From Flavobacteriales bacterium (GTDB lineage Bacteria; Bacteroidota; Bacteroidia; UBA10329), in the NCBI GenBank assembly GCA_020635495.1, contig JACJZQ010000018.1:1-64000 (forward strand): a stretch of DNA of 64,000 bases, read 5' to 3'. The position numbers and the translations under genes are program-made. A model generated the notes under the pieces. The model saw only the letters and a list, made by a program, of their open reading frames with translations, did not search any database and had not been told where the DNA came from. The first letter of the stretch is position 1. Every line of letters begins with the position of its first letter. Of this stretch, positions 1 to 8,345 are shown piece after piece.

Positions 1-386
1 AGCGCGAAAGGTTGGATGCCTTGAAAGTGGCGTACCTGACCGAAAAATTGAACCTTACCCCTGAAGAAGCACAGCAATTCTGGCCGCTATACAACGAGTT
101 GGATGACAAGTTGCAGGCAATTCGCAGGCAGCAGCGCGGAAATCGCTCCGATGCAAAACAGAATTTTGATTCGATGAGCGATACGGATGTGGCAAAGGCG
201 ATAGATGAGGAATTGGCCTTGGAGCAACAGGAACTCAACCTGAAAAAGGAATACAACGAGCGCTTCAAGAAGATTCTGCCCGTTAAAAAAGTGGCCAAAC
301 TTTACGCGGCAGAACATGGCTTCAGAAAGGAATTACTGCACAGAGCAAAAGACCGGACCAAAATCCCAGGCGGACCACCACATTGA
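1..386 (+). CDS. Spy/CpxP-like periplasmic sensor protein, 5' end missing
   Basis: The frame is open to the left edge of the window, so the start and any signal peptide lie outside it; a TTG at 12 is only an internal codon. The visible 124 residues are highly charged and helical. They carry the pattern LTPEEAQQFWPLYNE near the left end, which is the hallmark of small Bacteroidota proteins usually named sensor of ECF-type sigma factor, related to the Spy/CpxP periplasmic chaperones. The role as an envelope-stress sensor is taken from the family. An ECF sigma factor gene would be expected upstream, outside the window. A hairpin followed by a T run closes the gene. Confidence 0.6.
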   Translation, partial: RERLDALKVAYLTEKLNLTPEEAQQFWPLYNELDDKLQAIRRQQRGNRSDAKQNFDSMSDTDVAKAIDEELALEQQELNLKKEYNERFKKILPVKKVAKLYAAEHGFRKELLHRAKDRTKIPGGPPH

Positions 387-406
387 ACATGGAAAAGAAT
401 CCGAAG

Positions 407-434
407 AGGCACTGAACGATCGGTGCCTTTTTTC
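407..434 (+). terminator. Rho-independent terminator after the sensor gene
   Basis: A short stem (AGGCAC at 407-412 with GTGCCT at 423-428) is followed at once by a run of six T. It lies 20 bases after the stop codon at 386, so it fits the end of the upstream transcript. Confidence 0.7.
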
Positions 435-594
435 GTTGTAACCATTAAGAGATTACAGAGTTTAACTGCCCGACTGAACATTGCGACAACAGGTACGAAA
501 ATGGAGATCGGTGGTAACGTTTCGGACAAATTGAATGATTGAATTTTTCGTATAATCGCGCAAGCAAAAATCAAACCCTTTACTGAATAAAAAA

Positions 595-1881
595 ATGAGT
601 GAGACAGCCGAGATTCGCGTAGGAGATCAAGTGATAGAGCTTCCCGTTGTCACCGGGACGGAGAACGAAAAAGGAATCGACATCCGAAAGCTGCGTGATC
701 AAACTGGGTATATCACTTTCGATAGCGGATACAAAAACACTGGCGCAACGAGCAGTGCCATCACTTTCCTTGATGGTGAAAAGGGGATTTTGCGATACCG
801 AGGTTACCCGATCGAGCAGTTGGCAGAAAAGTCAACTTTTTTGGAAGTTGCTTACCTATTGATCTATGGCGAATTGCCGACCCAAGCGGAATTTGCGGAT
901 TGGAGCGAAAAAATCACGCGCCACACGCTCATCCACGAGGATATGAAGGAGTTTTTCGAGGCATTTCCTCGTAAAGCTCATCCAATGGGGGTTCTTGCTT
1001 CGAATCTGATCTCGCTTTCAACTTTCTATCCAGAGAGTTTGGATCCAGACCGCGAAGAGGAAAAGGTTGATCTGACCATCAAACGATTGATCGCCAAGAT
1101 CAGCACCATTGCTGCTTGGTCGCACAAGAATTCAGTTGGTCACCCGGTTGTTTATCCTAAGAACAAATACAATTACACGGAGAACTTCCTGAACATGATG
1201 TTCTCAGTGCCAACGGAAGATTACGAACCAGATCCGGTTGTGGTGAAGGCATTGGATCAGTTGTTGATCCTTCATGCCGATCACGAGCAGAACTGCTCTA
1301 CCTCAACTGTAAGGATCGTTGGATCTTCAAGAGCGAATCTTTATGCGTCTATTGCTGCCGGGGTTTCTGCCCTTTGGGGTCCGCTTCATGGTGGTGCCAA
1401 CCAAGCGGTAATCGAAATGTTGGAGAACATTCAAGCCGATGGTGGTGGCATGCAGAAGTGGATCGATAAGGCGAAAGACAAGAACGATCCGTTCAGGATC
1501 ATGGGCTTTGGTCACCGAGTTTACAAGAATTTTGACCCACGCGCCACGATCATCAAGAAATCATGTGATGACGTATTACAGAAATTGGGAGTGCAGGATC
1601 CGATTCTTGATCTTGCCAAGCAACTGGAGCATGTGGCCTTGAATGACGATTACTTCAAAGAGCGTAACCTGTATCCGAACGTGGATTTCTACTCAGGAAT
1701 CATCTACAAGGCTATCGGAATTCCAACCGAAATGTTCACCGTCATGTTCGCCATGGGACGTCTTCCAGGATGGATCGCACAGTGGAAAGAGATGATCGCT
1801 GACAAAGAACCGATCGGTCGCCCACGCCAGATCTATACTGGTCCTACCGAGCGTGCATACAAGCCGATGTCAGGTCGTTGA
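595..1881 (+). CDS. gltA: Citrate synthase
   Basis: This enzyme condenses acetyl-CoA and oxaloacetate to citrate, the entry step of the TCA cycle. The 428-residue length matches the hexameric GltA type. Catalytic regions are easy to see: HADHEQN at 227-233, GFGHRVYK around 304-311 with the active-site histidine at 307, and the aspartate at 364 in NVDFYSG. The C-terminal stretch TEMFTVMFAMGRLPGWIAQW is also typical. The ATG at 595 follows an A-rich leader without a Shine-Dalgarno sequence. The gene stands alone, with a terminator on each side. sucC, another TCA gene, lies 7 kb away on the other strand. Confidence 0.97.
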   Translation: MSETAEIRVGDQVIELPVVTGTENEKGIDIRKLRDQTGYITFDSGYKNTGATSSAITFLDGEKGILRYRGYPIEQLAEKSTFLEVAYLLIYGELPTQAEFADWSEKITRHTLIHEDMKEFFEAFPRKAHPMGVLASNLISLSTFYPESLDPDREEEKVDLTIKRLIAKISTIAAWSHKNSVGHPVVYPKNKYNYTENFLNMMFSVPTEDYEPDPVVVKALDQLLILHADHEQNCSTSTVRIVGSSRANLYASIAAGVSALWGPLHGGANQAVIEMLENIQADGGGMQKWIDKAKDKNDPFRIMGFGHRVYKNFDPRATIIKKSCDDVLQKLGVQDPILDLAKQLEHVALNDDYFKERNLYPNVDFYSGIIYKAIGIPTEMFTVMFAMGRLPGWIAQWKEMIADKEPIGRPRQIYTGPTERAYKPMSGR

Positions 1882-1901
1882 TCTGAACTGAAAACTAACA
1901 G

Positions 1902-1930
1902 AAAGGATGAGGGCAGCCTCATCCTTTTTT
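1902..1930 (+). terminator. Rho-independent terminator of gltA
   Basis: An 11-bp perfect stem (1902-1912 with 1917-1927), a four-base GCAG loop and a T run through 1930 lie 20 bases after the gltA stop. Confidence 0.85.
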
Positions 1931-1944
1931 GTTTCCTTTAGTCC

Positions 1945-2925
1945 ATGAGCAAAGGCATTTTCCGCAAGCGCAACATCGGGCTTTTCATCAAGGTCGTCAT
2001 TGCGTTCATTGCCCTTTGGTTCATCTATCGCGAAGTTCAACTCAAGGATCAGGACACGGACCTGAGCGCTGGCATCGGGGTTCTTACAGGCCATCTGCTC
2101 CAACTCACTTTGCTGATCGGTCTGATGATGATGAATTGGACATTGGAAGCATACAAATGGCGATTGCTGGTCAATTACATTGAACACATTTCGCTTTGGA
2201 AATCCCTGAAAGCCATCTTTTCTGGAATCACCATCGCCATCTTCACACCAAACCGAGTTGGTGAATACGGAGGTCGCATTTTCCACCTTCAAAAAGCTGA
2301 TAGAATTGATGCGGCACTGCTGACCATTGTAGGCAGTTATGCTCAACTGGTAGTCACACTCGTCACGGGAATTCTGGCGACAATTTTCTTCCTGCCAGAA
2401 TATGTTGGGATCGGCCCAATTACTCCCATGCAATACAACCTGATTGGTGTTCTGATGGTGGGGCTTTGCGTCATGCTCGTAGTTCTCTTTTTGAACACCC
2501 GATTACTGACCACCATCATCAATTGGCTGCCGATCCCCGACAAGTATCGCCACTACGCCAACGTATTTGAACATCACAGCTCCGCCACTCTTTGGAAAAT
2601 CTTTGTGGCAAGTGCAGGCCGGTACTTGGTATTCACTTTTCAGTTTTTCCTTCTATTGAAACTGTTCGAGGTAAATATCAGCTATGCCAATGCCATGATG
2701 ATGATCTCCATGACCTACTTCGTGATGACGGCAGTCCCGACCATCGCCATCACCGAATTGGGGGTTCGTGGTTCCATCGCTGTTTACTTTTTAGGGATGC
2801 TCTCCACCAAAGTGAACAGCATTTTCTTGGCGAGTTCCATGCTTTGGCTGATCAATTTGGCCATACCCGCCTTGATCGGTGTGGTGTTCATTTTCCAACT
2901 GCGTTTTTTCCGAAAAGCTGATTGA
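1945..2925 (+). CDS. Flippase-like integral membrane protein (UPF0104 / AglD-YbhN type)
   Basis: The 326 residues hold about eight hydrophobic segments. The pattern fits the lysylphosphatidylglycerol synthase transmembrane region family (UPF0104), seen in LTPNRVGEYGGR-like wording: TPNRVGEYGGRIF near 95-107 and ITELGVRGSIAVYF near 270. These proteins sit in the inner membrane and are often linked with lipid or glycan-lipid translocation, but most have no proven substrate. The stop overlaps the start of the following membrane glycosyltransferase by four bases, so the two are probably translated together and may act on the same lipid-linked sugar. That pairing is inference. Confidence 0.75.
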   Translation: MSKGIFRKRNIGLFIKVVIAFIALWFIYREVQLKDQDTDLSAGIGVLTGHLLQLTLLIGLMMMNWTLEAYKWRLLVNYIEHISLWKSLKAIFSGITIAIFTPNRVGEYGGRIFHLQKADRIDAALLTIVGSYAQLVVTLVTGILATIFFLPEYVGIGPITPMQYNLIGVLMVGLCVMLVVLFLNTRLLTTIINWLPIPDKYRHYANVFEHHSSATLWKIFVASAGRYLVFTFQFFLLLKLFEVNISYANAMMMISMTYFVMTAVPTIAITELGVRGSIAVYFLGMLSTKVNSIFLASSMLWLINLAIPALIGVVFIFQLRFFRKAD

Positions 2926-4064
2926 TGGCTTGGCTCTGGTATCTTCTTTTCGGATTTGCGGTAACGGTTTTGGTGCTGTATTCCGCCATGATCCTCTACG
3001 CTATTTCAGGCTGGAAAAAGCTGAAGGTGGAAGACGAAAAACCAGCTTGGCTTGGGGTGAGTATACTTGTTGCTGCGCGAAATGAGTCAGAGAATATCGA
3101 AACGGTTATCCGAGACATTTTCAACCAGAGTTATCCTACAGATCTTTTCGAGCTCATTGTAATTGATGACCACTCGGAAGATGAAACGCTATCGATTGCT
3201 GAATCTCTCAAAGCCGAATTCCCAAGTCTGAAAGTGATTTCAAACAATGAGGCCGAAGGGAAAAAGTCGGCTTTGCAGATAGGAATCAGCGAAGCAAAAT
3301 TCGGAACCATTGCGACCGTGGATGCCGATTGCCGCGTCCCTTCAGAATGGCTTATCACCATGACCACGCACTGGGAAAAGGAGAAAACCAAAATGCTTCT
3401 GGGTCCGATCGTGCTTCAATCTGACCAAACGGTTCTGCAACGGTCTCAGGCCATGGAAATGTTGGCCATCATGGGATTAACCGGTGGTTTTGCTTCACAT
3501 CAAAGACCGATCATGGCGAACGGTGCCAATCTGTTCTTCGACAAGAATTGCTTTGAAGAAATTGGTGGTTACGCGAGCTCAGAAAATCCTTCAGGAGACG
3601 ATGTATTCACCATGCTCAAGTTCAGCGAGAAGTGGCCTGATTCGGTTCGGTTCGTGAAGCATTACGAATCGGCCGTGCTGACAGGAGCGCAACCCACCTT
3701 CTCCAGCTTTTGGCAACAGCGGAAACGATGGCTTTCCAAAAAAGGTGGCTATTCAAATTGGCTGGTTAAAGGAACTGCCATCATCACCTATTTGGCCAAC
3801 GCGGCTGCATTCATTTCGCTGATCGCCATTATTGCCGCATTCGGTTCTTACTGGGCCAATAAACTGATGTGGATCCTGTTCATCAAAACGTTGCTGGACC
3901 TAATACTCACGCGCACCGTTAGCCGCGACATACAGCCACATTGCAGCATCACTCATATTCTGATCACGGAGATATTCGTTGCGGTGTACGTCACATTTCT
4001 TGGCATTTTTGGGAATGTTCGCAACTATGTCTGGAAAGGGCGCAACATCAAAGTGAATGGCTAA
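2922..4064 (+). CDS. Membrane-anchored family 2 glycosyltransferase
   Basis: A single N-terminal membrane segment (about 4-26) precedes a GT-A domain: SILVAARNESENIETVI at about 49-65, the IDDHSEDET nucleotide-binding region, VDADCRV as the DxD metal site, and QQRKRWLSKKG near 265 as the QxxRW motif of processive GT2 enzymes. Two or three C-terminal membrane segments follow. The layout is that of processive or lipid-linked sugar transferases acting at the inner face of the membrane. The acceptor is unknown. It overlaps the flippase-like gene by four bases and the following permease gene by eight. Confidence 0.82.
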   Translation: MMAWLWYLLFGFAVTVLVLYSAMILYAISGWKKLKVEDEKPAWLGVSILVAARNESENIETVIRDIFNQSYPTDLFELIVIDDHSEDETLSIAESLKAEFPSLKVISNNEAEGKKSALQIGISEAKFGTIATVDADCRVPSEWLITMTTHWEKEKTKMLLGPIVLQSDQTVLQRSQAMEMLAIMGLTGGFASHQRPIMANGANLFFDKNCFEEIGGYASSENPSGDDVFTMLKFSEKWPDSVRFVKHYESAVLTGAQPTFSSFWQQRKRWLSKKGGYSNWLVKGTAIITYLANAAAFISLIAIIAAFGSYWANKLMWILFIKTLLDLILTRTVSRDIQPHCSITHILITEIFVAVYVTFLGIFGNVRNYVWKGRNIKVNG

Positions 4065-5178
4065 AAAGGGAACATCACTCGGACAACTGGCTTGGCGCAG
4101 ATTCAAGAAGGATGCTGCGGCCATTTTCGGTTCGGTGACGATTCTCATTGCTGTGGTTTTGGCCATTCTCGGTCCGTTGATCACACCCGATGGAAGTCCA
4201 CATGCCAACCGACAGACCATTGAGTTGGCGGCCAAAAAGCCTGGTTCCACCTTCACCTTTCTGAAAGTCCCGAGGTCGTTTGTCTCGGCCGACCAATTCT
4301 CAGACATCTTCTTCGTTGGAAAACAGGAAGAGTACACCTGGATTCCCATTTTCTCGCATTCATTTTCGGGAGATACACTGGTAATTGAACGATATACTGG
4401 CGACACTCCGAACGATGGTGAGGTGGTAAACTATTCCTTCGCTTCGCTTTATGCCGAAGGAAAATCCACCAAGGAAATTGAAGAGGAATACATCGAAACC
4501 AGAACGTTTTGGCTGGGAACCGACCGATTTGGTCGCGATCTTTTGAGTCGCATGATCCTGGGAACGCGAATCTCACTCAGCATCGGTTTTGTAGCAGTCA
4601 TCATTTCGCTGTTGATCGGTATTCTGATGGGTTCGTTGGCCGGTTTTTTCCGTGGTTGGATCGACAATGTGGTGATGTGGTTCGTGACGGTGGTCTGGAG
4701 CATTCCTCTTCTACTATTGGTAATTGCCATCACACTGGCCATGGGCAAAGGATTCTGGCAAGTGTTCGTGGCGGTCGGAATGGCCATGTGGGTTGAAGTG
4801 GCGCGTATCGTCCGCGGACAGATTCTGAGCATCCGCGAAAAGGAATTTGTGGAAGCCTGCCGTGCACTCGGGTTCAACGGTTTCAGAACCATTGTCCGAC
4901 ACATTCTACCGAACATCCTCGGCCCCGTCATTGTAATCTCCGCAGCCAATTTTGCTTCGGCCATTCTCATTGAAGCAGGATTGAGCTTCCTCGGCATCGG
5001 GGCACAGCCACCCATTCCGAGTTGGGGCGGCATGATCAAGGACCATTACGGCTACATCATCATGGACAAGGCCTACTTGGCGGTCATTCCAGGAACGGCC
5101 ATTCTGCTGATGGTGCTTGCATTCACACTTGTTGGCAACGGGGTTCGGGATGCGTTGGATGTCAAAAGCACCAGATAA
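4057..5178 (+). CDS. ABC transporter permease of the OppC/DppC type
   Basis: The 373-residue protein begins with a cytoplasmic stretch and one membrane helix, then a periplasmic insert of about 95 residues, then the binding-protein-dependent transport domain with five helices. LGTDRFGRDLLSRMILGTR at about 152-170 and EACRALGFNGFRTIVRHILPN at about 265-285 (the EAA loop that docks with the ATPase) identify the OppC family, which imports peptides or nickel. No OppB, ATPase or binding-protein partner is near, which is common for this subunit in Bacteroidota. It overlaps the glycosyltransferase by eight bases, so transcription is probably shared although the roles look unrelated. Confidence 0.88.
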   Translation: MAKKGTSLGQLAWRRFKKDAAAIFGSVTILIAVVLAILGPLITPDGSPHANRQTIELAAKKPGSTFTFLKVPRSFVSADQFSDIFFVGKQEEYTWIPIFSHSFSGDTLVIERYTGDTPNDGEVVNYSFASLYAEGKSTKEIEEEYIETRTFWLGTDRFGRDLLSRMILGTRISLSIGFVAVIISLLIGILMGSLAGFFRGWIDNVVMWFVTVVWSIPLLLLVIAITLAMGKGFWQVFVAVGMAMWVEVARIVRGQILSIREKEFVEACRALGFNGFRTIVRHILPNILGPVIVISAANFASAILIEAGLSFLGIGAQPPIPSWGGMIKDHYGYIIMDKAYLAVIPGTAILLMVLAFTLVGNGVRDALDVKSTR

Positions 5179-5211
5179 AAACCTAACAGGTTTTGAAAAT
5201 CTGTTAGGTTT
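5179..5211. repeat. 11-bp inverted repeat (dispersed palindrome or terminator)
   Basis: AAACCTAACAG at 5179-5189 pairs perfectly with CTGTTAGGTTT at 5201-5211 around an A/T-rich loop. It begins right at the stop of the OppC gene. There is no T run after it, so it is a weak intrinsic terminator. Palindromes with CCTAACAGG arms are a recurrent intergenic element in Bacteroidota genomes as I recall. Confidence 0.6.
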
Positions 5212-5229
5212 CCCATGAAGGTCTTTCGT

Positions 5230-5237
5230 TAACTTTG
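5230..5237 (+). promoter_or_regulatory. -7 promoter element of the toxin-antitoxin operon
   Basis: TAACTTTG matches the Bacteroidota -7 consensus TAnnTTTG exactly. It ends five bases before the antitoxin ATG at 5243, so a start site at the usual distance would fall at or next to the ATG. No clear -33 TTTG is seen. Confidence 0.5.
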
Positions 5238-5242
5238 ATTTT

Positions 5243-5482
5243 ATGGACGTAAACCAGTTGAAATACACCATCATCGAAAAACTCATCCGAACGGAGGATG
5301 AACAATTATTGGAGAAAGTGGCCGAACTGATGCGTTCAGAACCTACACCCTATCCGGAGAATGACCTGAAACCGATGACGGTGGAGGAATTGGAGGAGCG
5401 TATCAGAAGATCGAGAAAAGCTGTTGAGGAAGGAAAGTTCCGTTCCACGGAAGATCTGAAGAACCATTTCCGTAACAAATGA
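5243..5482 (+). CDS. Antitoxin-like protein paired with a ParE-type toxin
   Basis: This 79-residue acidic, helical protein lies directly upstream of a RelE/ParE-type toxin, overlapping it by four bases. That gene order and size are typical of type II antitoxins. The first half resembles the short helical antitoxins that start with a LEKxxEL-like helix, and the second half (RIRRSRKAVEEGKFRSTEDLK) looks like the disordered toxin-wrapping tail. I cannot place it in a named DNA-binding class from sequence alone. The product probably neutralises the toxin and represses its own promoter. Confidence 0.72.
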   Translation: MDVNQLKYTIIEKLIRTEDEQLLEKVAELMRSEPTPYPENDLKPMTVEELEERIRRSRKAVEEGKFRSTEDLKNHFRNK

Positions 5483-5787
5483 GGCCATTGGTTGTCATTT
5501 GGTCCGATCCAGCATGGATGGATCTTGAAGCGATCTTCGATTTCATTGCCAAAAACTCCCGCGAACAGGCCAAAAAACAGATCATTCGGATCATTGAGCG
5601 TACGGAGCAACTTTCAACGCAGCCTCTGAGCGGACCGTTGCAACCCGATATTGACCCGAACCTTCAAGCACGCTACTTAGTCCAGGACAATTACAAGATA
5701 ATTTACTTTGTGGATGTTGACCATGTGGTGGTTGATACCGTTTTCGATACGCGGCAAAACCCCGAAAAACTCAAACTGAGGTCATGA
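5479..5787 (+). CDS. RelE/ParE-family toxin
   Basis: The 102 residues show the ParE/RelE fold pattern: WSDPAWMDLEAIFDFIAKNS near the N terminus (strand then helix), LSGPLQPDIDP in the middle, and the C-terminal strands ARYLVQDNYKIIYFVD and VVVDTVFDTRQNPEKL. ParE toxins act on DNA gyrase and RelE toxins cleave mRNA on the ribosome. The DTRQNP ending fits the ParE side better, but the target cannot be settled here. ATG overlaps the antitoxin stop (ATGA), and its own stop overlaps the next hydrolase start in the same way. Confidence 0.82.
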   Translation: MRPLVVIWSDPAWMDLEAIFDFIAKNSREQAKKQIIRIIERTEQLSTQPLSGPLQPDIDPNLQARYLVQDNYKIIYFVDVDHVVVDTVFDTRQNPEKLKLRS

Positions 5788-6812
5788 AAAAAGCCGCCTA
5801 CACTGCCTTATTCCTTGTCATAGCGATCTCGCTCGCCTTCATGCTCGGCCCCAAGCCGTCCGAACCGGTCCTCGACCCTACTCCAATGTCAATCGACATT
5901 CCTCTGGATTCGTTGGATCGCTGGTTGGCCTACACCGAAAGCGGTTTCAAAACCCTGAAACCGAACAACGAAGCCCGAATTGAGTGGTACAACGACTCGA
6001 TTTCCGTGACCGAATATGCCGTGGTCTATCTGCATGGTTTCACTGCTTCCCACGAGGAAGGAGACCCCGTTCATCGGGCATTTGCCAAGCGGTATGGCTG
6101 CAACCTCTACCTGCCACGACTGTACGGCCATGGACTGGACACCATCGACCCGCTGATCGACATTACTCCCGACAATTACCTCCAAACGGCCAAAGAAGCC
6201 ATTGCCGTTGGCAAGAAAATCGGCAAAAAGGTGATCCTGATGAGCTGTTCGACTGGCGGAACACTTGGAATTTACCTTGCCGCCAATGATCCCGGGATCG
6301 ATGCGCTCATCTGTTATTCGCCCAACGTGGAGATCTTCGACCCCAACTCAAAAGTGTTGACCAAACCTTGGGGATTGCAACTGGCGCGGCTGATCAGCGG
6401 CAGTGATTTCAGGCAGTATGATGCTTCGGACGAATTCAAAAAATATTGGCAGACCAAGTACCGTTTGGAAGGACTCGTGACCGTTCAATCACTCATTGAC
6501 CACACCATGAACGGGGAAACGTTCTCCCAGATTAAGCAGCCCATTTTCGTTGGGGGATATTATAAGGATGCAGCCGCACAGGATAGCGTGGTGTCCGTGG
6601 ACGCCATGCGGAAGCTGATGCCCCTTTTGGGCACGTCCGAAAATCAAAAGCGGATGGTGGAATTCCCCGTTGGGGCCCATGTGCTCACCAACCCATTGCG
6701 AAACCCCGATGTGGAACCCGTGAAAGAGGCCACCTTCCGATTTGCGGAAGACGTTCTGAGGCTGCAACCCATTGCAGAACCAGCGCGATCGGAAACTCCC
6801 ATCATGGAATAG
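5784..6812 (+). CDS. Alpha/beta hydrolase (carboxylesterase or lipase-like), membrane-anchored or exported
   Basis: An N-terminal hydrophobic helix (about 4-22) suggests a signal anchor or signal peptide. The rest is an alpha/beta hydrolase: VVYLHGFTAS near 80 forms the oxyanion region and MSCSTGG at 153-159 holds the likely nucleophile Ser156 (S-x-S-x-G rather than the plain GxSxG). A late histidine in VGAHVLTNP near 310 would complete the triad. The substrate is unknown. The ATG overlaps the toxin stop (ATGA), so it is an extra gene of the toxin-antitoxin operon. The 3' end runs straight into a 21-bp repeat array. Confidence 0.75.
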   Translation: MKKAAYTALFLVIAISLAFMLGPKPSEPVLDPTPMSIDIPLDSLDRWLAYTESGFKTLKPNNEARIEWYNDSISVTEYAVVYLHGFTASHEEGDPVHRAFAKRYGCNLYLPRLYGHGLDTIDPLIDITPDNYLQTAKEAIAVGKKIGKKVILMSCSTGGTLGIYLAANDPGIDALICYSPNVEIFDPNSKVLTKPWGLQLARLISGSDFRQYDASDEFKKYWQTKYRLEGLVTVQSLIDHTMNGETFSQIKQPIFVGGYYKDAAAQDSVVSVDAMRKLMPLLGTSENQKRMVEFPVGAHVLTNPLRNPDVEPVKEATFRFAEDVLRLQPIAEPARSETPIME

Positions 6813-6815
6813 TCC

Positions 6816-7276
6816 ATTACTGATGGCATTGGTGGCGTTACGGATGACACCAGTCACGTTACCGATGGAAATAGTAGCGTTACTGATGGCGTCAGTAACG
6901 TTACTGCTCTCGTCAGGAAGGCCACGGATCAGACCAGAAACGTTCCTGATCCCATTGGCAGGCATACCGAGCGCATCAGTAACACCACCGATCCGACCAG
7001 GAACGTTCCTGACGCGGGCAGCGGCATGACGGAAGCGATCGGTGATACGCCCGATGGCGTCAGTGGCACACCTGATGACGCCAGATGTACGCCCGATGGT
7101 GTCAGATGTACGGACGGAGGCCCGGTCGTACGCCTGATGGCGCCAGATGTGCGACTGTTGGCGTCAGATGTGCAACCGATAAAACCAGATGTACGAATAA
7201 CGTGATCAGATGCACGACTGATGGGATCAGGTGTACGCCCAGTTTCACCAGTGGCACATAAAATGGAATCAGGTGC
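6816..7276. repeat. Array of 22 degenerate 21-bp tandem repeats
   Basis: The whole space between the hydrolase and the PorP-like gene is made of 21-base units in strict register (one unit, 7110-7129, is 20 bases). The core CYGATGGCGTCAG recurs: CAG at unit positions 15-17 is kept in 17 of 22 units and GA at 7-8 in about 17. Early units begin and end GTTAC...GTAAC and are close to palindromic (6879-6899); later ones change to ACGCC...AGATGT, so the array drifts along its length. A 21-base period is two DNA helical turns and seven codons. Short ORFs exist on both strands with heptad repeats, but none has a convincing start. No gene is seen here. Confidence 0.9.
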
Positions 7277-7310
7277 AGCGAATTTTATCCGAATCCTCCA
7301 TGTTATTTTT

Positions 7311-7318
7311 TACATTCG
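7311..7318 (+). promoter_or_regulatory. -7-like promoter element before the PorP/SprF-like gene
   Basis: TACATTCG fits TAnnTTTG with one change and ends four bases before the ATG at 7323. It lies just outside the repeat array. Confidence 0.35.
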
Positions 7319-7322
7319 GTGT

Positions 7323-8345
7323 ATGAGATCGGGGCTGCTTTTATTACTTCTATTGTTGTCGACCGCTCTTTTCGCGCAAGAAAAACCTGACTCAACCGCC
7401 ACGCCCCAACCCGAGTGGGATACCAAGAACTACACGCAGGTGGACAAGATTTACAACCGATCCGTTTGGACGTTTGTGGACAACCCGGCCTTGGCAGGAT
7501 TCGATCGGAAACTGGCCGTGGCCTACCGCTATCGGATGAAGAACCTGAAAATGGGCGTTCCAAACAAGAAAGGGGAAATGGTGCTGGCATTTCAACAGCA
7601 CGAGGCATTTGTGGATCTGCCTTTCGGAGGACCGAAACAGAACTGGGGAATGGGTTTATACTACGCCTATGAGAAGGAATTGCAGCACACCTATCATCGG
7701 GTTCAGATGGCGCGGTCGCTGCGCATCCGGTTGGTGAAGGAACATTACCTCATCCTCGGGCTTTCTTTCGGGGTGCAGTTCTCAGATATCGACTGGAACA
7801 CTTTGAGCTTTGGTGATCAGATTGACCCGCGATTCGGGTTTATTTACGCAACGCAGGAATTGAATAGAACCGGGAATAGGATTGTCTCCTTGATCAATGG
7901 TGGGTTGCGCTATTATTGGAAACGTCTAGCATTTGATTATTCGGTTCAGTATGGCCCGAACGGAGTTTGGGGACTGGCAGGCTATGACCCGAACATACTT
8001 CGGAATCGATTTAAACTAGTATACCACATCAATGCCGGAGATGACGTGACCATCTCGCCAGAATTTGCTGGTAATCTGACACTGATTCCAACCAACATGC
8101 TCCGTAATGCGCGGTTCGGACTTTATTCGGGATTTCTGACCATTACCTATAAGGACATGGTTTCCGGCCAACTTGGAATAAGTGACTCCAACAGTCTTCG
8201 ATTTCGGGCGTTGTATCAGTTCAGAGATATGTTGGTGTTCCAAGTGGGACTTTCATCTTACTTGAACAGAAATATGCGTGAGATCGCAGGATTGGGAGGA
8301 ATTGATGTTGGAATCCGTTATCAGATCAAAGCTTGGAACAGATGA
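7323..8345 (+). CDS. PorP/SprF-family outer-membrane protein of the type IX secretion/gliding system
   Basis: The ATG at 7323 is chosen because it starts a clean signal peptide (RSGLLLLLLLLSTALFAQ); an in-frame start at 7221 would read through the repeat array. The mature part is a beta-barrel-like protein of about 320 residues with the family signature early on: NPALAGFDRKLAVAYRYR near 50-67, matching the NPAxAG pattern. PorP/SprF proteins bind the PorE/SprE periplasmic machinery and are often encoded beside a type B sorting-domain partner. That is the case here: the next gene overlaps by four bases and ends in such a domain. Confidence 0.85.
   Translation: MRSGLLLLLLLLSTALFAQEKPDSTATPQPEWDTKNYTQVDKIYNRSVWTFVDNPALAGFDRKLAVAYRYRMKNLKMGVPNKKGEMVLAFQQHEAFVDLPFGGPKQNWGMGLYYAYEKELQHTYHRVQMARSLRIRLVKEHYLILGLSFGVQFSDIDWNTLSFGDQIDPRFGFIYATQELNRTGNRIVSLINGGLRYYWKRLAFDYSVQYGPNGVWGLAGYDPNILRNRFKLVYHINAGDDVTISPEFAGNLTLIPTNMLRNARFGLYSGFLTITYKDMVSGQLGISDSNSLRFRALYQFRDMLVFQVGLSSYLNRNMREIAGLGGIDVGIRYQIKAWNR

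Noticed and set aside
4449..5039. Reverse open frame (196 codons) opposite the OppC permease
   Set aside because: Methionine- and arginine-rich text that arises from the reverse complement of hydrophobic codons.
6489..6965. Reverse frame with N-V-T and N-A-T heptad repeats over the 21-bp array
   Set aside because: Its second half is antisense to the hydrolase gene and the register is not kept through the whole array, so I do not call it a gene.
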